Source: Rhabditoides inermis
Lineage: Eukaryota > Nematoda > Chromadorea > Rhabditida > Rhabditidae
Direction of reading: 5' to 3'
NCBI GenBank assembly: GCA_963966185.1
Contig: CAWZYM010000129.1
Coordinates: 433,501 to 497,500 of the forward strand
DNA length: 64,000 bases
Made by a program: the position numbers and the translations under genes. A model generated the notes under the pieces. It did not search any database. It was not told where the DNA came from and saw only the letters and a list, made by a program, of their open reading frames with translations. Positions within the stretch are counted from its first letter, which is position 1, and every line of letters starts with the position of its first letter. Below are positions 14,354 through 27,600 of the stretch, one piece after another.

Positions 14354-17060
14354 CTAAAAATGCCCATAGCTCATTGGTCGGGCACTTCTCGAGAAAACAC
14401 ATTGTAGTATGCAGTTTGACTCGACCTCCCAAACGCGACGGTCGAGAGAAGATGGCCGGGCATATTTGTTAGAACGACTATGGTAAAGAAAAACACGGTT
14501 AGAGCAGTTCATTTTCAAGTTCTCTGAAAATGCCCAAAGCTCATTGGTCGGGCACTTCTCGAGAAAACACATTGTAGTATGCAGTTTTACTCGACCTCCC
14601 AAACGCGACGGTCGAGAGAAGATGGCCGGGCATATTTGTTAGAACGACTTTGGTAAAGAAAAAGACGGTCGAAGCAGTTCATTTTTATGTTCTCTGAAAA
14701 TGCCCATAGCTCATTGGTCGGGCACTTCTCGAGAAAACACATTGTAGTATGCAGTTTTACTCGACCTCCCAAACGCGACGGTCGAGAGAAGATGGCCGGG
14801 CATATTTGTTAGAACGACTTTGGTGAAGAAAAAGACGGTTGAAGCAGTTCATTTTTTATGTTCTCTGAAAATGCCCATAGCTCATTGGTCGGGCACTTCT
14901 CGAGAAAACACATTGTAGTATGCAGTTTTACTCGACCTCCCAAACGCGACGGTCGAAAGAAGGTGGCCGGGCGTTATTGTTAGAACGACTATGGTAAAGA
15001 AAAAGACGGTTAGAGCAGTTCATTTTTCTGTTTTCTAAAAATGCCCATAGCTCATTGGTCGGGCACTTCTCGAGAAAACACATTGTAGTATGCAGTTTGA
15101 CTCGACCTCCCAAACGCGACGGTCGAGAGAAGATGGCCGGGCATATTTGTTAGAACGACTATGGTAAAGAAAAACACGGTTATAGCAGTTCATTTTTCTG
15201 TTCTCAAAAAATGTCCATAGCTCATTGGTCGGGCACTTCTCGAGAAAACACATTGTAGTATGCAGTTTTACTCGACCTCCCAAACGCGACGGTCGAGAAA
15301 AGGTGGCCGGGCATTATTGTTAGAACGACTATGGTAAAGAAAAGACAGTTAGAGCAGTTCATTTTTTTGTTCTCTAAAAATACCCATAGCTCATTGGTCG
15401 GGCACTTCTCGAGAAAACACATTGTAGTATGCAGTTTGACTCGACCTCCCAAACGCGACGGTCGAGAGAAGATGGCCGGGCATATTTGTTAGAACGACTG
15501 CGGTAAAGAAAAGACAGTTAGAGCAGTTCATTTTTTTGTTCTCTCAAAATTCCCTTAGCTCATTGGTCGGGCACTTCTCGAGAAAACACATTGTAGTATG
15601 CAGTTTGACTCGACCTCCCAAACGCGACGGTCGAGAGAAGATGGCCGGGCATATTTGTTAGAACGACTACGGTAAAGAAAAAGACGTTAATAGCAATTTA
15701 TTTTTATGTTCTCTAAAAATGCCCATAGCTCATTGGTCGGGCACTTCTCGAGAAAACACATTGTAGTATGCAGTTTGACTCGACCTCCCAAACGCGACGG
15801 TCGAGAGAAGATGGCCGGGCATATTTGTTAGAACGACTATGGTAAAGAAAAACACGGTTAGAGCAGTTCATTTTCAAGTTCTCTGAAAATGCCCAAAGCT
15901 CATTGGTCGGGCACTTCTCGAGAAAACACATTGTAGTATGCAGTTTTACTCGACCTCCCAAACGCGACGGTCGAGAGAAGATGGCCGGGCATATTTGTTA
16001 GAACGACTTTGGTAAAGAAAAAGACGGTCGAAGCAGTTCATTTTTATGTTCTCTGAAAATGCCCATAGCTCATTGGTCGGGCACTTCTCGAGAAAACACA
16101 TTGTAGTATGCAGTTTTACTCGACCTCCCAAACGCGACGGTCGAGAGAAGATGGCCGGGCATATTTGTTAGAACGACTTTGGTGAAGAAAAAGACGGTTG
16201 AAGCAGTTCATTTTTTATGTTCTCTGAAAATGCCCATAGCTCATTGGTCGGGCACTTCTCGAGAAAACACATTGTAGTATGCAGTTTTACTCGACCTCCC
16301 AAACGCGACGGTCGAAAGAAGGTGGCCGGGCGTTATTGTTAGAACGACTATGGTAAAGAAAAAGACGGTTAGAGCAGTTCATTTTTCTGTTTTCTAAAAA
16401 TGCCCATAGCTCATTGGTCGGGCACTTCTCGAGAAAACACATTGTAGTATGCAGTTTGACTCGACCTCCCAAACGCGACGGTCGAGAGAAGATGGCCGGG
16501 CATATTTGTTAGAACGACTATGGTAAAGAAAAACACGGTTATAGCAGTTCATTTTTCTGTTCTCAAAAAATGTCCATAGCTCATTGGTCGGGCACTTCTC
16601 GAGAAAACACATTGTAGTATGCAGTTTTACTCGACCTCCCAAACGCGACGGTCGAGAAAAGGTGGCCGGGCATTATTGTTAGAACGACTATGGTAAAGAA
16701 AAGACAGTTAGAGCAGTTCATTTTTTTGTTCTCTAAAAATACCCATAGCTCATTGGTCGGGCACTTCTCGAGAAAACACATTGTAGTATGCAGTTTGACT
16801 CGACCTCCCAAACGCGACGGTCGAGAGAAGATGGCCGGGCATATTTGTTAGAACGACTGCGGTAAAGAAAAAGACGTTAATAGCAATTTATTTTTATGTT
16901 CTCTACAAATGCCCATAGCTCATTGGTCGGGCACTTCTCGAGAAAACACATTGTAGTACGCAGTTTGACTCGACCTCCCAAACGCGACGGTCGAGAGAAG
17001 ATGGCCGGGCATATTTGTTAGAACGACTTTGGTAAAGAAAAAGACGGTTGAAGCAGTTCA
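14354..17060. repeat. Eight-monomer higher-order repeat, 1,359-bp period
   Basis: Landmarks at 14354, 14587, 14928, 15035 and 15222 recur at 15713, 15946, 16287, 16394 and 16581, all exactly 1,359 bp later. Shared rare variants include a single-base change GACGGTCGAAG (14667 and 16026) and an extra T in the T-run (14851 and 16211). A seven-monomer relative (13165 to 14354, 1,189 bp) lies immediately to the left. The near-identity of the two copies points to a recent tandem duplication. Confidence 0.85.
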
Positions 17061-20000
17061 TTTTTATGTTCTCTGAAAATGCCCATAGCTCATTGGTCGG
17101 GCACTTCTCGAGAAAACACATTGTAGTATGCAGTTTGACTCGACCTCCCAAACGCGACGGTCGAGAGAAGATGGCCGGGCATATTTGTTAGAACGACTTT
17201 GGTAAAGAAAAAGACGGTTGAAGCAGTTCATTTTTATGTTCTCTGAAAATGCCCAAAGCTTATTGGTCGGGCACTTCTCGAGAAAACACATTGTAGTATG
17301 CAGTTTTACTCGACCTCCCAAACGCGACGGTCGAGAGAAGATGGCCGGGCATATTTGTTAGAACGACTTTGGTAAAGAAAAAGACGGTTGAAGCCGTTCA
17401 TTTTTATGTTCTCTGAAAATGCCCATAGCTCATTGGTCGGGCACTTCTCGAGAAAACACATTGTAGTATGCAGTTTTACTCGACCTCCCAAACGCGACGG
17501 TCGAAAGAAGGTGGCCGGGCATATTTGTTAGAACGACTTTGGTAAAGAAAAAGACGGTTGAAGCAGTTCATTTTTATGTTCTCTGAAAATGCCCAAAGCT
17601 TATTGGTCGGGCACTTCTCGAGAAAACACATTGTAGTATGCAGTTTTACTCGACCTCCCAAACGCGACGGTCGAGAGAAGATGGCCGGGCATATTTGTTA
17701 GAACGACTTTGGTAAAGAAAAAGACGGTTGAAGCAGTTCATTTTTATGTTCTCTGGAAATGCCCATAGCTCATTGGTCGGGCACTTCTCGAGAAAACACA
17801 TTGTAGTATGCAGTTTGACTCGACCTCCCAAACGCGACGGTCGAGAGAAGATGGCCGGGCATATTTTTTTAGAACGACTATGGTAAAGAAAAAGACGGTT
17901 AGAGCAGTTTATTTTCCTGTTCTCTAAAAATGCCCATAGCTCATTGGTCGGGCACTTCTCGAGAAAACACATTGTAGTATGCAGTTTTACTCGACCTCCC
18001 AAACGCGACGGTCGAGAGAAGATGGCCGGGCATATTTGTTAGAACGACTTTGGTAAAGAAAAAGACGGTTGAAGCAGTTCATTTTTATGTTCTCTGGAAA
18101 TGCCCATAGCTCATTGGTCGGGCACTTCTCGAGAAAACACATTGTAGTATGCAGTTTGACTCGACCTCCCAAACGCGACGGTCGAGAGAAGATGGCCGGG
18201 CATATTTGTTAGAACGACTATGGTAAAGAAAAACATGGTTAGAGCAGTTAATTTTCAAGTTCTCTGAAAATGCCCAAAGCTCATTGGTCGGGCACTTCTC
18301 GAGAAAACACATTGTAGTATGCAGTTTTACTCGACCTCCCAAACGCGACGGTCGAGAGAAGATGGCCGGGCATATTTGTTAGAACGACTTTGGTAAAGAA
18401 AAAGACGGTTGAAGCAGTTCATTTTTATGTTCTCTGAAAATGCCCATAGCTCATTGGTCGGGCACTTCTCGAGAAAACACATTGTAGTATGCAGTTTTAC
18501 TCGACCTCCCAAACGCGACTGTCGAGAGAAGATGGCCGGGCAAATTTGTTAGAACGACTTTGGTGAAGAAAAAGACGGTTGAAGCAGTTAATTTTTATGT
18601 TCTCTGAAAATGCCCATAGCTCATTGGTCGGACACTTCTCGAGAAAACACATTGTAGTATGCAGTTTTACTCGACCTCCCAAACGCGACGGTCGAGAGAA
18701 GATGGCCGGGCATATTTGTTAGAACGACTTTGGTGAAGAAAAAGACGGTTGAAGCAGTTCATTTTTATGTTCTCTGAAAATGCCCATAGCTCATTGGTCG
18801 GGCACTTCTCGAGAAAACACATTGTAGTATGCAGTTTTACTCGACCTCCCAAACGCGACGGTCGAAAGAAGGTGGCCGGGCGTTATTGTTAGAACGACTA
18901 TGGTAAAGAAAAAGACGGTTAGAGCAGTTCATTTTTCTGTTCTCTAAAAATGCCCATAGCTCATTGGTCGGGCACTTCTCGAGAAAACACATTGTAGTAT
19001 GCAGTTTTACTCGACCTCCCAAACGCGACGGTCGAGAGAAGATGGCCGGGCATATTTGTTAGAACGACTTTGGTAAAGAAAAAGACGGTTGAAGCAGTTC
19101 ATTTTTATGTTCTCTGAAAATGCCCAAAGCTTATTGGTCGGGCACTTCTCGAGAAAACACATTGTAGTATGCAGTTTGACTCGACCTCCCAAACGCGACG
19201 GTCGAGAGAAGATGGCCGCGCATATTTGTTAGAACGACTACGGTAAAGAAAAAGACGTTAATAGCAATTTATTTTTATGTTCTCTAAAAATGCCCATAGC
19301 TCATTGGTCGGGCACTTCTCGAGAAAACACATTGTAGTATGCAGTTTGACTCGACCTCCCAAACGCGACGGTCGAGAGAAGATGGCCGGGCATATTTGTT
19401 AGAACGACTATGGTAAAGAAAAACACGGTTAGAGCAGTTAATTTTCAAGTTCTCTGAAAATGCCCAAAGCTCATTGGTCGGGCACTTCTCGAGAAAACAC
19501 ATTGTAGTATGCAGTTTTACTCGACCTCCCAAACGCGACGGTCGAGAGAAGATGGCCGGGCATATTTGTTAGAACGACTTTGGTAAAGAAAAAGACGGTT
19601 GAAGCAGTTCATTTTTATGTTCTCTGAAAATGCCCATAGCTCATTGGTCGGGCACTTCTCGAGAAAACACCGTGTAGTATGCAGTTTTACTCGACCTCCC
19701 AAACGCGACGGTCGAAAGAAGGTGGCCGGGCGTTATTGTTAGAACGACTATGGTAAAGAAAAAGACGGTAGAGCAGTTCATTTTTCTGTTCTCTAAAAAT
19801 GCCCATAGCTCATTGGTCGGGCACTTCTCGAGAAAACACATTGTAGTATGCAGTTTTACTCGACCTCCCAAACGCGACGGTCGAGAAAAGGTGGCCGGGC
19901 ATATTTGTTAGAACGACTATGGTAAAGAAAAACACGGTTATAGCAGTTCATTTTTCTGTTCTCAAAAATTGTCCATAGCTCATTGGTCGGGCACTTCTCG

Positions 20001-23000
20001 AGAAAACACATTGTAGTATGCAGTTTTACTCGACCTCCCAAACGCGACGGTCGAGAAAAGGTGGCCGGGCATTATTGTTAGAACGACTATGGTAAAGAAA
20101 AGACAGTTAGAGCAGTTCATTTTTTTTGTTCTCTAAAAATGCCCTTAGCTCATTGGTCGGGCACTTCTCGAGAAAACACATTGTAGTATGCAGTTTGACT
20201 CGACCTCCCAAACGCGACGGTCGAGAGAAGATGGCCGGGCATATTTGTTAGAACGACTATGGTTTAAAAAAGTTAGAGCAGTTCATTTTTATGTTCTCTA
20301 AAAATGCCCTTAGCTCATTGATCGGGAACTTCTCGAGAAAACACATTGTAGTATGCAGTTTGACTCAAGCTCCCAAACGCGACGGTCGAGAGAAGATGGC
20401 CGGGCATATTTGTTAGAACGACTATGGTTAAAAAAAAGTTAGAGCAGTTCATTTTTATGTTCTCTAAAAATGCCCTTAGCTCATTGGTCGGGAACTTCTC
20501 GAGAAAACACATTGTAGTATGCAGTTTGACTCAAGCTCCCAAACGCGACGGTCGAGAGAAGATGGCCGGGCATATTTGTTAGAACGACTATGGTGAAGAA
20601 AAAAAAAGTTAGAGCAGTTCATTTTTTTGTTCTCTGAATATGCCCATAGCTCATTGGTCGGGCACTTCTCAAGAAAACACATTGTAGTATGCAGTTTGAC
20701 TCGATCTCCCAAACGCGACGGTCGAGAGAAGATGGCCGGGCATATTTGTTAGAACGACTATGGTAAAGAAAAAGACGGTTAGAGCAGTTCATTGTTATGT
20801 TCTCTAAAAATGCCCTCAGCTCATTGGTCGGGCACTTCTCGAGAAAACACATTGTAGTATGCAGTTTGACTCGACCTCCCAAACGCGACGGTCGAGAGAA
20901 GATGGCCGCGCATATTTGTTAGAACGACTACGGTAAAGAAAAAGACGTTAATAGCAATTTATTTTTATGTTCTCTAAAAATGCCCATAGCTCATTGGTCG
21001 GGCACTTCTCGAGAAAACACATTGTAGTATGCAGTTTGACTCGACCTCCCAAACGCGACGGTCGAGAGAAGATGGCCGGGCATATTTGTTAGAACGACTA
21101 TGGTAAAGAAAAACACGGTTAGAGCAGTTAATTTTCAAGTTCTCTGAAAATGCCCAAAGCTCATTGGTCGGGCACTTCTCGAGAAAACACATTGTAGTAT
21201 GCAGTTTTACTCGACCTCCCAAACGCGACGGTCGAGAGAAGATGGCCGGGCATATTTGTTAGAACGACTTTGGTAAAGAAAAAGACGGTTGAAGCAGTTC
21301 ATTTTTATGTTCTCTGAAAATGCCCATAGCTCATTGGTCGGGCACTTCTCGAGAAAACACATTGTAGTATGCAGTTTTACTCGACCTCCCAAACGCGACG
21401 GTCGAGAGAAGATGGCCGGGCAAATTTGTTAGAACGACTTTGGTGAAGAAAAAGACGGTTGAAGCAGTTCATTTTTATGTTCTCTGAAAATGCCCATAGC
21501 TCATTGGTCGGACACTTCTCGAGAAAACACATTGTAGTATGCAGTTTTACTCGACCTCCCAAACGCGACGGTCGAGAGAAGATGGCCGAGCATATTTGTT
21601 AGAACGACTTTGGTGAAGAAAAAGACGGTTGAAGCAGTTCATTTTTATGTTCTCTGAAAATGCCCATAGCTCATTGGTCGGGCACTTATCGAGAAAACAC
21701 ATTGTAGTATGCAGTTTTACTCGACCTCCCAAACGCGACGGTCGAAAGAAGATGGCCGGCCGTTATTGTTAGAACGACTATGGTAAAGAAAAAGACGGTT
21801 AGAGCAGTTCATTTTTCTGTTCTCTAAAAATGCCCATAGCTCATTGGTCGGGCACTTCTCGAGAAAACACATTGTAGTATGCAGTTTTACTCGACCTCCC
21901 AAACGCGACGGTCGAGAAAAGGTGGCCGGGCATATTTGTTAGAACGACTATGGTAAAGAAAAACACGAATATAGCAGTTCATTTTTCTGTTCTCAAAAAT
22001 TGTCCATAGCTCATTGGTCGGGCACTTCTCGAGAAAACACATTGTAGTATGCAGTTTTACTCGACCTCCCAAACGCGACGGTCGAGAAAAGGTGGCCGGG
22101 CATTATTGTTAGAACGACTATGGTAAAGAAAAGACAGTTAGAGCATTTCTTTTTTTTTGTTCTCTAAAAATGCCCTTAGCTCATTGATCGGGAACTTCTC
22201 GAGAAAACACATTGTAGTATGCAGTTTGACTAAAGCTCCCAAACGCGACGGTCGAGAGAAGATGGCCGGGCATATTTGTTAGAACGACTATAGTTAAAAA
22301 AAAAAGTTAGAGCAGTTCATTTTTATGTTCTCTAAAAATGCCCTTATTAGCTCATTGATCGGGAACTTCTCGAGAAAACACATTGTAGTATGCAGTTTGA
22401 CTAAAGCTCCCAAACGCGACGGTCGAGAGAAGATGGCCGGGCATATTTGTTAGAACGACTATAGTTAAAAAAAAAGTTAGAGCAGTTCATTTTTTTGTTC
22501 TCTGAATATGCCCATAGCTCATTGGTCGGGCACTTCTCGAGAAAACACATTGTAGTTTGCAGTTTGACTCGACCTCCCAAACGCGACGGTCGAGAGAAGA
22601 TGGCCGGGCATATTTGTTAGAACGACTTTGGTAAAGAAAAAGACGGTTGAAGCAGTTCATTTTTATGTTCTCTGAAAATGCCCATAGCTCATTGGTCGGG
22701 CACTTCTCGAGAAAACACATTGTAGTATGCAGTTTGACTCGACCTCCCAATCGCGACGGTCGAGAGAAGATGGCCGGGCATTAGGATCGGCGCGAAGCGC
22801 CGAGCGTTTGGGTCCTATCCAGCGGCGCGCAAAACCGCTCGGCCCTGCGGGCGGCCAAAATCGCTTATAAATCATTCAAATAATAAATGTTTCAGAGTTA
22901 TTTCATGATCATGTCTCTTAATCGTCCGTTGAAGATATATAAACCAAAACAAAACATGAAACAATAGTTTAAGACCCAAAAACATGTTCGCTGGTTAGGT

Positions 23001-23206
23001 CTGCACGTCTGTGAGGTATGCTGCTGGTCGCTGATTCGCTGAAAGACTCGCTCACTAGCCCCGCCCCCGCGCGCTCATTGGTTCGTGATGCGAAATGTGT
23101 GCGGGAGAGCGCGATATTGTGCACACTGTTTGTGATTTGCGTAGTCGTTCACGCGCGTTGTATTGTTGTTGTTTGTTATATCTGTGGATGAACTTTGAAC
23201 AAATAA

Positions 23207-23229
23207 TGATAGTTTCAGTGAAACTATCA
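23207..23229. repeat. 11-bp-arm palindrome inside the insert
   Basis: TGATAGTTTCA and TGAAACTATCA flank a single G, giving a near-perfect palindrome. It lies just left of a run of TACATTAA/TACATTGA simple repeats (23230-23287). It may be a leftover end of another small element or a cruciform-forming site. Confidence 0.8.
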
Positions 23230-23332
23230 GTACATTAACATTAATACATGATACATTGATACATTGATACATACATTAATACATTACCATTTGAAAAAAA
23301 AAATTCTTCGAAATTCAACAAAAGGACATCCA

Positions 23333-23454
23333 TTCTCTTTTGAAAAGTACAAGCGTAAAGTACCTCTGTTTGGGTTTATCTCAACTCAACAAAAGCACAT
23401 GCATAAAACTATTATTTCTATTCTAAACTATAAACACAAACCTGCTATCTCAAA
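23333..23454 (+). repeat. Inverted copy of the insert's terminal 122 bp (left arm)
   Basis: This segment is the near-perfect reverse complement of 23735-23856, starting TTCTCTTTTGAAAAG and passing through the same TACAAGCGTAAAGTACC and AAACACAAACCTGCT stretches, with only a few mismatches. Together the arms can form a hairpin with a loop of about 280 bp of AT-rich sequence. The outer end of the right arm coincides with the 5' end of the insert. Confidence 0.9.
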
Positions 23455-23734
23455 ACGATCACTACTACATTGACAATCAAATGCCAATATGAATATACTA
23501 TTGCACACACACATACTATCACTCACATTCTATCGACCCGTTCATCAAATGAGTCATCTATCAAAAAAGCTCTTGTATTTGTTTACAATCGAAAACAATG
23601 AAAACATCATGATAGACTAAACGATAGTTCTATAGCTGTTTACTGATTCTCACAATACTTTCATAAGAAATAAGAAAACATATTATATAGCCCTTATTGA
23701 TAAATTATCGATAAAGTATACGTTTCTACATACG

Positions 23735-23856
23735 TTTGAGAGAGCAGGTTTGTGTTTATAGTTTAGAATAGAAATAATAGTTTTATGCATGTGCTTTTGT
23801 TGAGTTGAGATAAACCCAAACAGAGGTACTTTACGCTTGTACTTTTTAAAAGAGAA
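23735..23856 (-). repeat. Terminal 122-bp inverted repeat (right arm)
   Basis: Partner of 23333-23454. It forms the rightmost 122 bp of the insert, immediately followed by resumed satellite at 23857. This could be a Helitron whose 5' end was duplicated in inverted orientation, or a foldback/MITE element captured at the end. Confidence 0.9.
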
Positions 23857-24660
23857 TATTTGTTAGAACGACTATGGTAAAGAAAAACACGGTTAGAGCA
23901 GTTCATTTTTAAGTTCTCTGAAAATGCCCATAGCTCATTGGTCGGGCACTTCTCGAGAAAACACATTGTAGTATGCAGTTTTACTCGACCTCCCAAACGC
24001 GACGGTCGAGAGAAGATGGCCGGGCATATTTGTTAGAACGACTTTGGTAAAGAAAAAGACGGTTGAAGCAGTTCATTTTTATGTTCTCTGAAAATGCCCA
24101 AAGCTTATTGGTCGGGCACTTCTCGAGAAAACACATTGTAGTATGCAGTTTTACTCGACCTCCCAAACGCGACGGTCGAGAGAAGATGGCCGGGCATATT
24201 TGTTAGAACGACTTTGGTAAAGAAAAAGACGGTTGAAGCCGTTCATTTTTATGTTCTCTGGAAATGCCCATAGCTCATTGGTCGGGCACTTCTCGAGAAA
24301 ACACATTGTAGTATGCAGTTTTACTCGACCTCCCAAACGCGACGGTCGAGAGAAGATGGCCGGGCATATTTGTTAGAACGACTTTGGTGAAGAAAAAGAC
24401 GGTTGAAGCAGTTCATTTTTATGTTCTCTGAAAATGCCCATAGCTCATTGGTCGGGCACTTCTCGAGAAAACACATTGTAGTATGCAGTTTTACTCGACC
24501 TCCCAAACGCGACGGTCGAAAGAAGGTGGCCGGGCATATTTGTTAGAACGACTTTGGTAAAGAAAAAGACGGTTGAAGCAGTTCATTTTTATGTTCTCTG
24601 AAAATGCCCAAAGCTTATTGGTCGGGCACTTCTCGAGAAAACACATTGTAGTATGCAGTT

Positions 24661-27600
24661 TTACTCGACCTCCCAAACGCGACGGTCGAGAGAAGATGGC
24701 CGGGCATATTTGTTAGAACGACTTTGGTAAAGAAAAAGACGGTTGAAGCAGTTCATTTTTATGTTCTCTGGAAATGCCCATAGCTCATTGGTCGGGCACT
24801 TCTCGAGAAAACACATTGTAGTATGCAGTTTGACTCGACCTCCCAAACGCGACGGTCGAGAGAAGATGGCCGGGCATATTTTTTTAGAACGACTATGGTA
24901 AAGAAAAAGACGGTTAGAGCAGTTTATTTTCCTGTTCTCTAAAAATGCCCATAGCTCATTGGTCGGGCACTTCTCGAGAAAACACATTGTAGTATGCAGT
25001 TTTACTCGACCTCCCAAACGCGACGGTCGAGAGAAGATGGCCGGGCATATTTGTTAGAACGACTTTGGTAAAGAAAAAGACGGTTGAAGCAGTTCATTTT
25101 TATGTTCTCTGGAAATGCCCATAGCTCATTGGTCGGGCACTTCTCGAGAAAACACATTGTAGTATGCAGTTTTACTCGACCTCCCAAACGCGACGGTCGA
25201 GAGAAGATGGCCGGGCATATTTGTTAGAACGACTTTGGTAAAGAAAAAGACGGTTGAAGCAGTTCATTTTTATGTTCTCTGGAAATGCCCATAGCTCATT
25301 GGTCGGGCACTTCTCGAGAAAACACATTGTAGTATGCAGTTTGACTCGACCTCCCAAACGCGACGGTCGAGAGAAGATGGCCGGGCATATTTTTTTAGAA
25401 CGACTATGGTAAAGAAAAAGACGGTTAGAGCAGTTTATTTTCCTGTTCTCTAAAAATGCCCATAGCTCATTGGTCGGGCACTTCTCGAGAAAACACATTG
25501 TAGTATGCAGTTTTACTCGACCTCCCAAACGCGACGGTCGAGAGAAGATGGCCGGGCATATTTGTTAGAACGACTTTGGTAAAGAAAAAGACGGTTGAAG
25601 CAGTTCATTTTTATGTTCTCTGGAAATGCCCATAGCTCATTGGTCGGGCACTTCTCGAGAAAACACATTGTAGTATGCAGTTTTACTCGACCTCCCAAAC
25701 GCGACGGTCGAGAGAAGATGGCCGGGCATATTTGTTAGAACGACTTTGGTGAAGAAAAAGACGGTTGAAGCAGTTCATTTTTATGTTCTCTGAAAATGCC
25801 CATAGCTCATTGGTCGGGCACTTCTCGAGAAAACACATTGTAGTATGCAGTTTGACTCGACCTCCCAAACGCGACGGTCGAGAGAAGATGGCCGGGCATA
25901 TTTGTTAGAACGACTATGGTAAAGAAAAACACGGTTAGAGCAGTTAATTTTCAAGTTCTCTGAAAATGCCCAAAGCTCATTGGTCGGGCACTTCTCGAGA
26001 AAACACATTGTAGTATGCAGTTTTACTCGACCTCCCAAACGCGACGGTCGAGAGAAGATGGCCGGGCATATTTGTTAGAACGACTTTGGTAAAGAAAAAG
26101 ACGGTTGAAGCAGTTCATTTTTATGTTCTCTGAAAATGCCCATAGCTCATTGGTCGGGCACTTCTCGAGAAAACACATTGTAGTATGCAGTTTTACTCGA
26201 CCTCCCAAACGCGACTGTCGAGAGAAGATGGCCGGGCAAATTTGTTAGAACGACTTTGGTGAAGAAAAAGACGGTTGAAGCAGTTCATTTTTATGTTCTC
26301 TGAAAATGCCCATAGCTCATTGGTCGGACACTTCTCGAGAAAACACATTGTAGTATGCAGTTTTACTCGACCTCCCAAACGCGACGGTCGAGAGAAGATG
26401 GCCGGGCATATTTGTTAGAACGACTTTGGTGAAGAAAAAGACGGTTGAAGCAGTTCATTTTTATGTTCTCTGAAAATGCCCATAGCTCATTGGTCGGGCA
26501 CTTCTCGAGAAAACACATTGTAGTATGCAGTTTTACTCGACCTCCCAAACGCGACGGTCGAAAGAAGGTGGCCGGGCGTTATTGTTAGAACGACTATGGT
26601 AAAGAAAAAGACGGTTAGAGCAGTTCATTTTTCTGTTCTCTAAAAATGCCCATAGCTCATTGGTCGGGCACTTCTCGAGAAAACACATTGTAGTATGCAG
26701 TTTTACTCGACCTCCCAAACGCGACGGTCGAGAAAAGGTGGCCGGGCATATTTGTTAGAACGACTATGGTAAAGAAAAACACGGTTATAGCAGTTCATTT
26801 TTCTGTTCTCAAAAATTGTCCATAGCTCATTGGTCGGGCACTTCTCGAGAAAACACATTGTAGTATGCAGTTTTACTCGACCTCCCAAACGCGACGGTCG
26901 AGAAAAGGTGGCCGGGCATTATTGTTAGAACGACTATGGTAAAGAAAAGACAGTTAGAGCAGTTCATTTTTTTTTGTTCTCTAAAAATGCCCTTAGCTCA
27001 TTGGTCGGGCACTTCTCGAGAAAACACATTGTAGTATGCAGTTTGACTCGACCTCCCAAACGCGACGGTCGAGAGAAGATGGCCAGGCATATTTGTTAGA
27101 ACGACTATGGTTTAAAAAAGTTAGAGCAGTTCATTTTTATGTTCTCTAAAAATGCCCTTAGCTCATTGATCGGGAACTTCTCGAGAAAACACATTGTAGT
27201 ATGCAGTTTGACTCAAGCTCCCAAACGCGACGGTCGAGAGAAGATGGCCGGGCATATTTGTTAGAACGACTATGGTTAAAAAAAAGTTAGAGCAGTTCAT
27301 TTTTATGTTCTCTAAAAATGCCCTTAGCTCATTGGTCGGGAACTTCTCGAGAAAACACATTGTAGTATGCAGTTTGACTCAAGCTCCCAAACGCGACGGT
27401 CGAGAGAAGATGGCCGGGCATATTTGTTAGAACGACTATGGTGAAGAAAAAAAAGTTAGAGCAGTTCATTTTTTTGTTCTCTGAATATGCCCATAGCTCA
27501 TTGGTCGGGCACTTCTCAAGAAAACACATTGTAGTATGCAGTTTGACTCGATCTCCCAAACGCGACGGTCGAGAGAAGATGGCCGGGCATATTTGTTAGA

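Larger units (their letters stand above)
1..22780. repeat. 170-bp tandem satellite, array 1
   Basis: About 134 head-to-tail monomers of about 170 bp, beginning inside the array at base 1, so the true left end lies outside the window. Each monomer carries the same landmarks: a 10-bp palindrome TTCTCGAGAA (for example 284-293), an inverted repeat CTCGACC-13 nt-GGTCGAG (for example 658-684), and CATTGGTC. Monomers differ by a limited set of diagnostic variants (TTTGGTGAAG, ATGGTAAAG, ACGATAAAG in the spacer; GAAAGAAGG or GAGAGAAGA after the stem), and these variants recur in order. Monomer length deviates by 1-3 bp through small indels, such as the 2-nt loss near 1405-1415. The minus strand is open for 61-133 codons per monomer, but 170 is not a multiple of three, so these frames shift between monomers and are not genes. 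Confidence 0.98.
22781..23856 (-). mobile_element. Non-autonomous Helitron-like element inserted in satellite
   Basis: A 1,076-bp insert splits one satellite monomer with no lost bases: the left part ends GGGCA (22780) and the right part resumes TATTTGTTAG (23857). Insertion is therefore between A and T without a duplicated target, the hallmark of rolling-circle Helitrons. Read on the minus strand, the 3' terminus is a perfect 7-bp-stem hairpin (TCGGCGC-TTC-GCGCCGA) followed by TCCTAA, matching the CTRR end rule, with T after it. The 5' terminus reads TTCTCTTTT after an A, one base away from the canonical TC start. There is no Rep/helicase coding capacity, so it would be non-autonomous. The hairpin sits closer to the end than is usual, which leaves some doubt about the family. 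Confidence 0.72.

Noticed and set aside
1..22780. CRISPR-like array of regular repeats
   Set aside because: Repeats are contiguous 170-bp monomers with no unique spacers, in a eukaryotic context.
22787..22870. GC-rich hairpin region as a structured RNA gene
   Set aside because: The hairpin is better explained as the Helitron 3' terminus, and no promoter or RNA family signature is visible.
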